24,471 bases of DNA, taken from GCA-2686265 sp036010965 (GTDB taxonomy: Bacteria; Planctomycetota; UBA1135; GCA-002686595). The notes below the pieces were generated by a model. That model did not search any database and was not told the origin of the DNA. It saw only the letters and a program-made list of their open reading frames with translations. The stretch is from positions 1-24,471 of the forward strand of contig DASCMO010000173.1 of assembly GCA_036010965.1 (NCBI GenBank), written 5' to 3'. This document shows, in pieces, positions 15,026-22,654 of this stretch. Position 1 is the first letter of the stretch; each line of letters starts with the position of its first letter. Position numbers and translations under genes: made by a program.

Positions 15026-15564
15026 ACGCATCACCCACGGAGCTGAGTGAGGGGCAGCGGGATGCGCTGGCGCGCGCGCGCCTGCTCGTACTCGACGTCG
15101 ACGGCACCCTGACCGACGGGCGCGTCGTCTACGTCGAAGAGGGTGAACTCCAACGCTTTTGCATCCGCGACGGCCAGGGCCTGGCCTGGTTGCGCGAGGC
15201 CGGCGTGGTCCTGGCGTGGATCACCGGCCGTGGCTGCGAGGCCACCCGCCGCCGCGCGCAGGACTGCGGCGTCGAGCACCTGATCACCCACTCCGGCCCC
15301 AAGGGTCCGGTGCTGGAGCGCCTGCAGGCCCAGCTCGGCATCGCGCAGGAAGAGACGGTCGCCATGGGCGACGACCTGCCCGACCTGGCCCTGGCGGAGC
15401 GCGCGGCCTTCTTCGCCACGCCGGCCGACGGGCGGGGGGAGTTGCAGCGGCGCGCCGACCTGGTGTGCGCCCAGCGCGGCGGTGACGGGGCGGTGCGAGA
15501 GCTGGCCGAGCACATCCTGCGCGCGCGGGGACGCTGGTCGGCGATCCTCGAGGCGTCGCGGTGA
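15022..15564 (+). CDS. kdsC: 3-deoxy-D-manno-octulosonate 8-phosphate phosphatase
   Basis: KdsC removes phosphate from KDO 8-phosphate in the cytoplasm. The 180-residue protein is a C0-type HAD phosphatase: motif I 'DVDGTLTDG' with nucleophile Asp25 and acid/base Asp27, 'IRDGQGLAWLREAGVVLAWITGR' with motif II, the Lys in 'HSGPKGPVLERL', and motif IV 'MGDDLPDLALAERAAFFATPADGRGEL'. All are near-identical in pattern to E. coli KdsC. The TTG start overlaps the kdsD stop as TTGA, and the gene's own stop overlaps the next start as GTGA, so three successive genes are translationally linked. The kdsD-kdsC-lptC order matches E. coli. Confidence 0.95.
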   Translation: MNASPTELSEGQRDALARARLLVLDVDGTLTDGRVVYVEEGELQRFCIRDGQGLAWLREAGVVLAWITGRGCEATRRRAQDCGVEHLITHSGPKGPVLERLQAQLGIAQEETVAMGDDLPDLALAERAAFFATPADGRGELQRRADLVCAQRGGDGAVRELAEHILRARGRWSAILEASR

Positions 15565-18500
15565 GGCGCTTCCTGCTCTTTGTGCTCGTCCTGGGCGGTG
15601 GGCTGCTGATCCTCTTCGAGGTCGCCCGGCAGCGCGACCGGCGGCGCGCGGAAGATGTCCAGGTCGACGAGACGACCCTCCCGCCCCCCGGTGACGAGCG
15701 GGCCGTGTTGCGGCTTGATCCCCCCGGCGACCAGCCCCAGGTGACCGCCGGCGCGCAGATCCACGGGTACCTCGAGTACACGGGCCACGACATCCACCTC
15801 CCCGGGCGTCCGCGGAGCTTCCAGCTCAAGATCGCAGAAGTCGTTCCCCTCGCCGAGCGCGGGCTGCACGCCCTGAGGGGGCTCGAGGCCGAGCTCTTCG
15901 AGGCGGAAACGGGCCTCCTGCGGGCCACGGTTCGGTCCCCCCGAGGTCGGGCGCGGGTGAGCCTGGAAGGGAACGAGCCGCGCGTCGGACGCGAGGAACC
16001 GATTTCCCTCGAAGACGTCGACCTGGCCTTGCTCGCGGGGACACCCCTCGCGCCCCTCACCCTGCGCTCGCCGAGCCTGGACATGGACCTGGGGCAGGGC
16101 CGCTTCACCTCCGACGCGGCGGTGGCGATCGAGGGCGAGGGCCTGTCCGCTTCGGGCACGGGCCTGGACGCTCGGCCCGCAGAGGGGCTGGTGCGCCTGG
16201 AACGCGCGGGGACGATCGAGGTGCAAACCGGAGCCGGGAGCGTCTGGCGCCTCTCCGCCACGGGTGACGGTCCGCTGGACCTTCACCGCATGCAGGCGGA
16301 AGAGGGGCGCGAGGCCATCGTCAGCGTGCGCGGCGGCGCGCTGCTCGAATTCGAGGGCGCCGAGGGCCTGCAACTCTCGGCCGACGAGATCACCATCGAG
16401 GGGATCGAGCGTGAAGGCCCCGCGGGTCGCCGCTTCTTCGCCCGCTCGGCCGACGCCCAGGGCGAGGTTCGCATCACGCGCGGCGTGGACGAGTTCCGTG
16501 GGGAGACGGGCCGCTTCTCCTTCGACCCCGAGGGCGAGTTCAGCGCGGCGACCCTGGAGGGCGCGCCCCAGGCGGCCTTCTGGCTCGAGGTCGACGCCGA
16601 GCAGCCCTCCCGGCGAGTGGACCTCGAGGGTCAGGGGCTCCTTACGGTCCGCTTCGAGCCGGAGGTCGCCTTTGCCCTGGGAGGGCCGGCGCGCGTACGC
16701 CTCGAGGCTCTGGGCGTGGACGTGCGCGCGTCGCGGGCAGTGGAAGGGAGCGCGGAAGGGGATGGGGGCGCGGGGATCATCGCGCTCTCGGGAGAGGTCG
16801 AAGGCCTGTTCGAGGGTGCTCGCTTCCGCGGCAGCGAGCTGCGCCTCGAAGCGCGCCGCGACCACGAGGGAGCCGTCGAACTGACGGCGACCAGCCCCGA
16901 GCCCTCGCGCCTGGAAGGGTCGGACGTGCGCGGCCGGCCGTTCACCGTCGAGAGCGGTGGAGCCCTCGACCTCGTCGTGCGCGAACAGGGCGTCTCCATC
17001 TCCCGCGCGCGCGATGTGCACCTCGACCTGGGGGGTGAGGGCGGGTTCGAGGCCCAGGCGGGGTTGCTTGTGGAGTTCGACGGAGAGACCCGGGCCTTCC
17101 AGGCGGATCAGGGCGTTACCTACATCTCCGGTTCCGTCCAGGCGCGAGGCGAGAGCGTCCGCTCCGACGGGGCGGGCCGGACCGAGGTCTTCGGCCTGGC
17201 GGGAGCTCCGGCCGAGTTGACCCTTGGGTCGGACGTGCTGGCGGGCGTGGAGAGCGGCGTGGCGCGCGGATTGCACATCTTGCTCGCGCCCGATGCGGTC
17301 CTCGCCGACGGTGCGGTACACCTGGAACTCGAGAGCCCCGAGGGCCCCAGCCTGCTCGACTGCGACCGGGTCGAGGTGCTGTCCTGGGCCGAGGAGCGGT
17401 CAGGGAACGGGGCCGCCGCTCCTCGCCCGCTCTCGATCGAGGCCGAAGGCGTGCGTCGCGCCCGCCTGGCGGGCCGCTTCGGAGTCGTCGAGCTCTCGAC
17501 CGAGCACCTGTTCGCCACGGCGCAGGGCGCGCCGCAAGAGAGCGACGGCTCACAGACGACGCTGACCTCGATCCGAGCCAGGGGGGCAGTGGAGGTCGAG
17601 TTGATCGGCGAGGCCGAGTTCGCCGGCAGCGGGGCGCGCTTCTCCTGGAGTGCGGAGCGCGGCGGACGCCTCGAGGGTGAGCCCGCGGGCGCACCGCCGA
17701 TCCCCGTGCACGCCCGCGGCAGGCTCTCGGCCACCGATCAGCCCTACCAGCTCACTGCGGACTGGGTGGCCTTCGGCACCGACCGCCTCGAAGCCCATCG
17801 CCCGCGACTGATCCTCGATCCGGAAGAGGGCGATCCGACCGTCGCGGCCCTCGGCGAGGCGAGCGCGGAGCACATGCTGGCGGAGCGCGACGGGGCGCGC
17901 TTCGAGGGCGACGCGCACCTGTCGGGCCGCCTGGCCTCCGGGCGCCCCTGGTCGATAGCTGCCGAGTCGATCGAGGTCGTGTTCGGCGATGAACAGCAGA
18001 ACGAGCCGGCGGTGGGCCTAGCCAGCGGACGCGTGGAACGCCTTGAGGCCAGGGGCGGGTTCACCCTCGCGGCCGGCCCGGACTTCGCCGCCTCAGGCGA
18101 GCGGCTCGTGGCCGATCCCCGCTCCCTGCAGTTGACCGGCGATCCTGCTCGACTCGAAGTCCTGGGGTTCGTCTGGGAGTCCGCGCGGATCGACCACGAC
18201 CTGATCGACACCCTGGTTCGCACCGAGCGGGGGTCGGTCAGTTCCACCGAGGGTCCGGGGCAGGAGGCCTGGACGGTGACCTACGATTACCTGCGCCCGT
18301 ACCCCGGGCCTGACGCCACGATCCTGGTCATGCGCAATCCCCGCTTCCGCGGGGGAGAGTCGGGGGCGCGCGCCGCCTGGGCGCTGATCTGGATCGACCG
18401 GGCGGAGTGGCGCCGCAGCACCGCGGGCTGGCTCGGGCGCGAGGCCGACCCCGACACCGCCCTGCCCGGCGACGACGGCAACACGCCGGTCCCGGGCGAC

Positions 18501-20555
18501 GGCGAGATCAGCCTCTTCGGCCGCTTCGACACGCGCAGCATCTCTCACCTCGTCACCGAGGCCTTCCTCCACGGAGACATCGAAGTGTCCTCGGCGGGTC
18601 AGCGCGTGGCGCGCATGGACTCCGCCTACATCGACCTCGTCGATGGCCACGGTTGGCTGGAGAAGGCCGAGGTCTTCATCGACACCAGCGTGCGTGGTGA
18701 GCCGCAGCGCCTCGCCGTGCGCGCCGACTGGCTGCGGCATTCAGCCGACGGTTCCTTGCAGGCCGACCAGGCGGTCATCACCTCCTGTCTGCACGAGAAG
18801 CCGCACTACTACGTGAGCACCGAGGACCTGCGCCTGGTGCCGAGCGACGAGGGTGAGGTGGGCTGGCGGGTCTCGACGCGCAAGAACTCCCTGCGCTTCG
18901 ACAACGGTCTCTCCTTCCCCCTGCCCCCGATCCGCTACCGAGCCGACTCCAGCGGCCGGCCGCTGCTGACGCGCCTGGACCTGGGCGACTCGGCGCGCCT
19001 GGGGCAGTTCGTGCGTACTTCCCTGACCGCCGGCTTGGGGGTCATGGGAGCCGGCATCGCCCGCGCCGCCGATGTCGAGCGCGAGCAGGTCGAGGGCCGC
19101 ACACACCTGCACGCCTCCTACTCTGGTTCTCGCGGGCTACTCCTGGGGGCCGGGATGGAGGCCTCGGTGGAGGGCCGTTTCTGGGCCAACCTCTACGTGG
19201 ACGCCATCGACGACGGCGGGCGGGATCGGGGGATCGTCCGCTCCGACCCCGAGGGTCGGCGGGATTTCCGCCACTTCCTGCGCGGCCGCGCGCGTTACCT
19301 GTTCACCGAGCATGAATGGCTCGACCTGGTGGTCAGCAAGCAGAGTGACGAGGGTGTGCAGTCGGAGTTCCTCGAGCGCGAGTTCCTGCGCTACGAGGAG
19401 AAGGACACCTACCTGCACTGGCGCAAGGCCGACGACCAGCACTACATGAGCGCCACCGTCGGCGTGCGGCTGGATGACTTTCGCGATGCCGTGGAGGAGC
19501 AGCCGGCGCTCGGGTACTACCGCGGCCTCACACCCGTCGGCCAGTGGTGGGGCACGCCGTTGCTCTTTGCCGCCCACGCGGATCTGGCCTACCTGCGGCG
19601 CCGGGAGGGGAACTCCGAGGTCGTCTCGCCCTTCGATCCGAGCTTCGACGACGGTCTCGGGGAGCGAGAGGTCGCGCGCTTCGATACCGAACAGCGCCTG
19701 GAGCTGCCCTTCGAGCTAGGCGTGGGGGGCTGGAAGGCGACGCCTTTCGCGAGCGCGCGCGCGACCGCCTGGAGCGAGGACGCCGCCGAACAGGGGCCGG
19801 CCTCGCGCGGCGGGCTCTTCGCCGGCGTGCGCCTGGCGTCGGTCTACTTCACCCGCCAAGCGAGCGGCCTGACCCACAGCTTCACGCCGCGTATCGGCTT
19901 GCGCTCGGACCTCGCCAGCTTCGAGGACGGCGGCGCGCCGGTCTCCTTTGACGGCGTGGAGGAGCCGTTCGGAGGTCTGGTGGCCGACGCCGGACTGCGC
20001 AGCCGCTGGTGGACCCCCGGGGGCGAAGGGGAGCTGACTTTCGACCTGCGGGGCTCGTGGTTGCCCGAGGCGGAGGAAGGCGAGGTGGAGGTCCTGCCCG
20101 TGGCCTTCCTCTCGGAGTACACCTCGCGCATCGCAGGATTCCCCGTGGCCCTCGTGCACGACGGGCGCTACGACGTGGAGGCCGAGGGCACCGTCTACTC
20201 GCGGACCCTGTTCGGCATCCAGCCGCACGATCGCCTGCATCTGCGCCTGGGCCACCACCGCGGTGCGCGCACCGATTCAGGGGCAGCCTTCGAGGCCGCG
20301 TCCGTGCGTGCCCTGTGGCGGGCCGATGAGAAGTGGGAGATCGAAGGGCGCCAGACGGTCAGCCTGGCCGATGACGCGAACCTGAACTCACGGTTGGTCT
20401 TGCGCCGCATCGGTCATGACCTCATCTTTGAACTGCAGTACGGCCTACGGTCGGGCGAGGGCGGCAGCTCCTTCGGCATCTCCGTCAAGCCCCTGCTGGG
20501 CTGGAGGCCCACGCGCGGCGGCCTGCTGGAGCGCTGGAAGGACGAGAACGACTGA
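15561..20555 (+). CDS. LptC-LptA-LptD-like fusion, putative single-chain LPS bridge
   Basis: This 1664-residue protein appears to combine the LPS-transport parts that are usually LptC, LptA and LptD. Seen: a hydrophobic segment (about 4-20) followed by 'RQRDRRR' with no obvious cleavage site, like an LptC anchor; an LptC-like domain to about 215, including 'RFTSDAAVAIEGEG...GTGLDA' (181-204); then about 700 residues of Gly/Glu-rich alternating beta sequence with OstA/LptA flavour ('YQLTADWVAFGTDRLEAHRPRLIL' from 729). From about 904 it turns LptD-like: 'GWLEKAEVFIDTS', 'DQAVITSC' with Cys1076, 'LRFDNGLSFPLPPIRYR'; and from about 1150 to the end it reads as a beta-barrel. There are only two cysteines (601, 1076). 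GTG 15561 overlaps the kdsC stop. The LptC and LptD assignments are fairly strong, the middle weaker. Confidence 0.8.
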   Translation: MRRFLLFVLVLGGGLLILFEVARQRDRRRAEDVQVDETTLPPPGDERAVLRLDPPGDQPQVTAGAQIHGYLEYTGHDIHLPGRPRSFQLKIAEVVPLAERGLHALRGLEAELFEAETGLLRATVRSPRGRARVSLEGNEPRVGREEPISLEDVDLALLAGTPLAPLTLRSPSLDMDLGQGRFTSDAAVAIEGEGLSASGTGLDARPAEGLVRLERAGTIEVQTGAGSVWRLSATGDGPLDLHRMQAEEGREAIVSVRGGALLEFEGAEGLQLSADEITIEGIEREGPAGRRFFARSADAQGEVRITRGVDEFRGETGRFSFDPEGEFSAATLEGAPQAAFWLEVDAEQPSRRVDLEGQGLLTVRFEPEVAFALGGPARVRLEALGVDVRASRAVEGSAEGDGGAGIIALSGEVEGLFEGARFRGSELRLEARRDHEGAVELTATSPEPSRLEGSDVRGRPFTVESGGALDLVVREQGVSISRARDVHLDLGGEGGFEAQAGLLVEFDGETRAFQADQGVTYISGSVQARGESVRSDGAGRTEVFGLAGAPAELTLGSDVLAGVESGVARGLHILLAPDAVLADGAVHLELESPEGPSLLDCDRVEVLSWAEERSGNGAAAPRPLSIEAEGVRRARLAGRFGVVELSTEHLFATAQGAPQESDGSQTTLTSIRARGAVEVELIGEAEFAGSGARFSWSAERGGRLEGEPAGAPPIPVHARGRLSATDQPYQLTADWVAFGTDRLEAHRPRLILDPEEGDPTVAALGEASAEHMLAERDGARFEGDAHLSGRLASGRPWSIAAESIEVVFGDEQQNEPAVGLASGRVERLEARGGFTLAAGPDFAASGERLVADPRSLQLTGDPARLEVLGFVWESARIDHDLIDTLVRTERGSVSSTEGPGQEAWTVTYDYLRPYPGPDATILVMRNPRFRGGESGARAAWALIWIDRAEWRRSTAGWLGREADPDTALPGDDGNTPVPGDGEISLFGRFDTRSISHLVTEAFLHGDIEVSSAGQRVARMDSAYIDLVDGHGWLEKAEVFIDTSVRGEPQRLAVRADWLRHSADGSLQADQAVITSCLHEKPHYYVSTEDLRLVPSDEGEVGWRVSTRKNSLRFDNGLSFPLPPIRYRADSSGRPLLTRLDLGDSARLGQFVRTSLTAGLGVMGAGIARAADVEREQVEGRTHLHASYSGSRGLLLGAGMEASVEGRFWANLYVDAIDDGGRDRGIVRSDPEGRRDFRHFLRGRARYLFTEHEWLDLVVSKQSDEGVQSEFLEREFLRYEEKDTYLHWRKADDQHYMSATVGVRLDDFRDAVEEQPALGYYRGLTPVGQWWGTPLLFAAHADLAYLRRREGNSEVVSPFDPSFDDGLGEREVARFDTEQRLELPFELGVGGWKATPFASARATAWSEDAAEQGPASRGGLFAGVRLASVYFTRQASGLTHSFTPRIGLRSDLASFEDGGAPVSFDGVEEPFGGLVADAGLRSRWWTPGGEGELTFDLRGSWLPEAEEGEVEVLPVAFLSEYTSRIAGFPVALVHDGRYDVEAEGTVYSRTLFGIQPHDRLHLRLGHHRGARTDSGAAFEAASVRALWRADEKWEIEGRQTVSLADDANLNSRLVLRRIGHDLIFELQYGLRSGEGGSSFGISVKPLLGWRPTRGGLLERWKDEND

Positions 20556-20568
20556 GGCTCGATAGATC

Positions 20569-21099
20569 ATGGCGACCATCCCCACACCCCTGGCCTTCTT
20601 CGGCGACATCGCCGCGGTCGAGATCCTGCTGGTGGCCGCCGTGGCGGTGATCTTATTCGGCAAGGACCTGCCGCAGGTCGCGGCCAAGGCCTTCATCCAG
20701 GTGCAGAAATTGCGGCGCTCGGTGAGTCAGGTCTGGCGCGAGAGCGGGATGTCCGAGGAGATTCGCAAGCTGCAGCGTGAGCTCGACAAGGCCAGGCGCG
20801 ACCTCCACCGCCAGCTTCCCCGGAGCGAGGAGCTCGTGGCGGACGCGCGCAAGTCGAGCGAAGAGGTCGAGCGAGCCTTCCACCTCGGTTCCCCTGAGGA
20901 CGGGGAAGCGGCGACGGGCGCCGACGGAGAGCTCGGAAGCTCTTCGGATGAGGCCGCGGACGATCCCGTCGATGTGTCCACAACAGAGGAGGAGAGCGGC
21001 CTCCCCGACGAACCCACTGGCGAGGCCGGTCGCCAGGACCACTCCCAGGCGGCGCAAGGCGGGCCCGAGGAGCGGACCGAAGCCCCCACGGACTCCTGA
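20569..21099 (+). CDS. TatA/TatB-family twin-arginine translocase subunit
   Basis: TatA/B proteins form part of the Tat system, which exports folded proteins. The 176 residues begin with a short periplasmic stretch, one transmembrane helix (about 16-29, 'AVEILLVAAVAVILFG'), the family hinge 'FGKDLPQVAAKAF' and an amphipathic helix ('IQVQKLRRSVSQVW'). A long coiled, then acidic, Ser/Glu/Pro-rich tail follows. The long tail and length (E. coli TatB is 171 residues) favour TatB, but A and B cannot be separated safely. It starts 13 bp after the Lpt protein and ends 14 bp before the isomerase gene; tatC is not in the window. Position in the LPS operon may only reflect envelope-gene clustering. Confidence 0.85.
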   Translation: MATIPTPLAFFGDIAAVEILLVAAVAVILFGKDLPQVAAKAFIQVQKLRRSVSQVWRESGMSEEIRKLQRELDKARRDLHRQLPRSEELVADARKSSEEVERAFHLGSPEDGEAATGADGELGSSSDEAADDPVDVSTTEEESGLPDEPTGEAGRQDHSQAAQGGPEERTEAPTDS

Positions 21100-21113
21100 G
21101 CCCGGACGCAACC

Positions 21114-21986
21114 GTGTACCGCCTCGGCTACAACACCAACGGCCTGGCCCATCATCGCCTGGGGGACGCCCTGAGCCTGCTCGCCGAGCTGGGGTACGAG
21201 GGTGTCGCGATCACACCCGACGTGGGGCAGATCGACCCGGCGCGCACCGAAAGGCGCGAGCTGAAGGAGATCGGCGAGCGCGCCCGCAACCTGGGCCTCA
21301 CTCTCGCGATCGAGACCGGCGCCCGGTTCCTGCTCGATCCGCGGCGCAAGCACTTCCCTAGCCTCCTGGAGGAGGATTCCGCCGACCGTGCCCGGCGCCG
21401 GCAGTCCCTGGTCCAGGCGACGGAGATGGCCAGCACGCTCGGGGCAGAGGTGGTCTCGATCTTCGCTGGCGCCGCGCCGGGCGGGGAGTGCGCTGACGGG
21501 GCCGGGGACGAGGCCGCGCCGCAGGAGCTCTGGGATCGGCTGTGCGAGGGCGTCGTCGATCTGCTGGCCGCCGCTCGCGAGCGCGGCGTTCGGATCGGCT
21601 TCGAGCCCGAACCGGGGATGTTCATCGAACGACCCGCCGGCTATCTGGAACTGCGCCGGCGCCTTGGAACGGCCGGCGACGACCTCGGCCTGACCCTGGA
21701 CGTGGGACACTTGCTGTGCACGGACGACTTGCCGGTGGGGCGCATGATCCGCGAGGTCGGTGCACACCTCGTCCACGTCCACCTGGCGGACATCCGCGAT
21801 GGCGTCCACCGTCACCGGCCCTTCGGCGAGGGGGACCTTGATCTGGAAGAGGTTCTAAGTGCCTTGTCGGAAGTAGATTACGAAGGTATGGCGGCGGTGG
21901 AGTTGAGCCGCGACAGCCACCGCGGAGCGCAGGCTGCCCACGAGGCTCTGTCCCATATCAGGGCTATTCTGGCGCCGAGGGCTTGA
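21114..21986 (+). CDS. Sugar phosphate isomerase/epimerase-like TIM barrel
   Basis: The 290-residue protein has the AP endonuclease 2/xylose-isomerase-like TIM-barrel fold. Candidate metal ligands are in the usual places: Glu164 in 'IGFEPEPGMFIE', Asp196/His199 in 'LTLDVGHLL', His223 in 'VHVHLADIRDG', and Glu263 in 'AAVELSRDSH'; 'HRHRPFGEGDLDLEEVL' is also typical. The N-terminus 'MYRLGYNTNGLAHHRLGDALSLLAELGYEGVAI' is a normal first strand. Such enzymes act on sugars or inositols, but substrates cannot be read from sequence. The start is GTG 21114, with the gene placed last in the kds-lpt-tat run. A role in envelope sugar metabolism is a guess from position. Confidence 0.85.
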   Translation: MYRLGYNTNGLAHHRLGDALSLLAELGYEGVAITPDVGQIDPARTERRELKEIGERARNLGLTLAIETGARFLLDPRRKHFPSLLEEDSADRARRRQSLVQATEMASTLGAEVVSIFAGAAPGGECADGAGDEAAPQELWDRLCEGVVDLLAAARERGVRIGFEPEPGMFIERPAGYLELRRRLGTAGDDLGLTLDVGHLLCTDDLPVGRMIREVGAHLVHVHLADIRDGVHRHRPFGEGDLDLEEVLSALSEVDYEGMAAVELSRDSHRGAQAAHEALSHIRAILAPRA

Positions 21987-22115
21987 CCCTGCGTCGATGG
22001 CGGGCGCATCATCTTGCGCCTTGAGGGGGAGGGCGGGCCCCGGCGAGCGTTCTGGCAGGCGTTGCGCGGCGGTTCCCCGCTCCGAGGACCGTGTCTCGGA
22101 CCCCGACCTGTTCAC

Positions 22116-22412
22116 ATGGCGAACCCGACCGACAAGCAGAGTGAGTCGCGCTCGTGCCCGACGCGCGTCGATGGAGCGGCGACCCTGTTCGCGCACCGTC
22201 TCTCGACGGCGCAGTGCACGGCCAGGCAGCGCAAGCTCTACCACAAGTGCTTCACCTGCGCCTTCAACCACGCGTACGTAGCGGCCCATGGGCTCCCTGA
22301 GCCCGTGCCCGAGAAGGCGGCGGTGGCCGGCGAGCAGGACGAGCCGAAGTTGCACCCGCTACAGCCGCTGCAGCGGATTGGCAAGCGGCCCGCCAAGGCG
22401 ACGGTGGCCTGA
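22116..22412 (+). CDS. Small Cys/His-rich protein of unknown function
   Basis: I do not recognise this 98-residue protein. It has strong G/C bias at third codon positions, which supports coding. Cysteines and histidines are clustered: Cys14, His27, Cys34, His43, Cys45, Cys48, His52, with the core 'CxxC' in 'YHKCFTCAFNH' preceded by basic 'TARQRKLYHK'. That pattern suggests a small metal-binding (zinc-ribbon-like) fold and possibly nucleic-acid contact; both are inferences. ATG 22116 is chosen because the in-frame extension to 22014 is Gly/Arg/Pro-rich. No clear Shine-Dalgarno is present. It lies alone between the isomerase and the sigma-factor operon and is followed by a hairpin at 22477-22492. 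Confidence 0.5.
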   Translation: MANPTDKQSESRSCPTRVDGAATLFAHRLSTAQCTARQRKLYHKCFTCAFNHAYVAAHGLPEPVPEKAAVAGEQDEPKLHPLQPLQRIGKRPAKATVA

Positions 22413-22476
22413 GGCCGACCCGGCCTCGGGGACGCTGATGGTCTGGCCCGCCAGAGCGCCCGACGACCCCTTCCAG

Positions 22477-22492
22477 GGGCCTCAAAAGGCCC
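22477..22492 (+). terminator. Possible terminator hairpin after the small Cys/His gene
   Basis: GGGCCT (22477-22482) and AGGCCC (22487-22492) form a perfect 6-bp GC-rich stem around the loop CAAA, 65 bp after the stop codon. No T tract follows, so termination efficiency is uncertain. Confidence 0.35.
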
Positions 22493-22549
22493 GGGGCTTC
22501 CGAAACGGCCCACTGCGGTGGATCGTATAGGGGCCCATCGGGTGGCAGC

Positions 22550-22589
22550 GGCTCGCCGGCCCACGCCCGAGTGGGTCTCCTGGCGAGCC
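22550..22589 (+). promoter_or_regulatory. Stem-loop in the leader of the secreted-protein/sigma operon
   Basis: GGCTCGCC (22550-22557) is complementary to GGCGAGCC (22582-22589), and inside them CCCAC (22560-22564) pairs with GTGGG (22571-22575) around the loop GCCCGA. The stem thus has 13 base pairs and one asymmetric internal loop. It ends 65 nt before the TTG start at 22655. It could be a leader element, an RNA-stability structure or a terminator. Confidence 0.4.
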
Positions 22590-22654
22590 ATGACCACGCT
22601 CCTGCGCTTGCCGGCAGCCCCCGACGGAGCAGGCCCATCTCCCTGGAGATTCCA

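Noticed and set aside
15129..17321. 730-residue frame on the minus strand across kdsC and the Lpt gene
   Set aside because: It is antisense to genes with clear motifs and runs across two gene boundaries.
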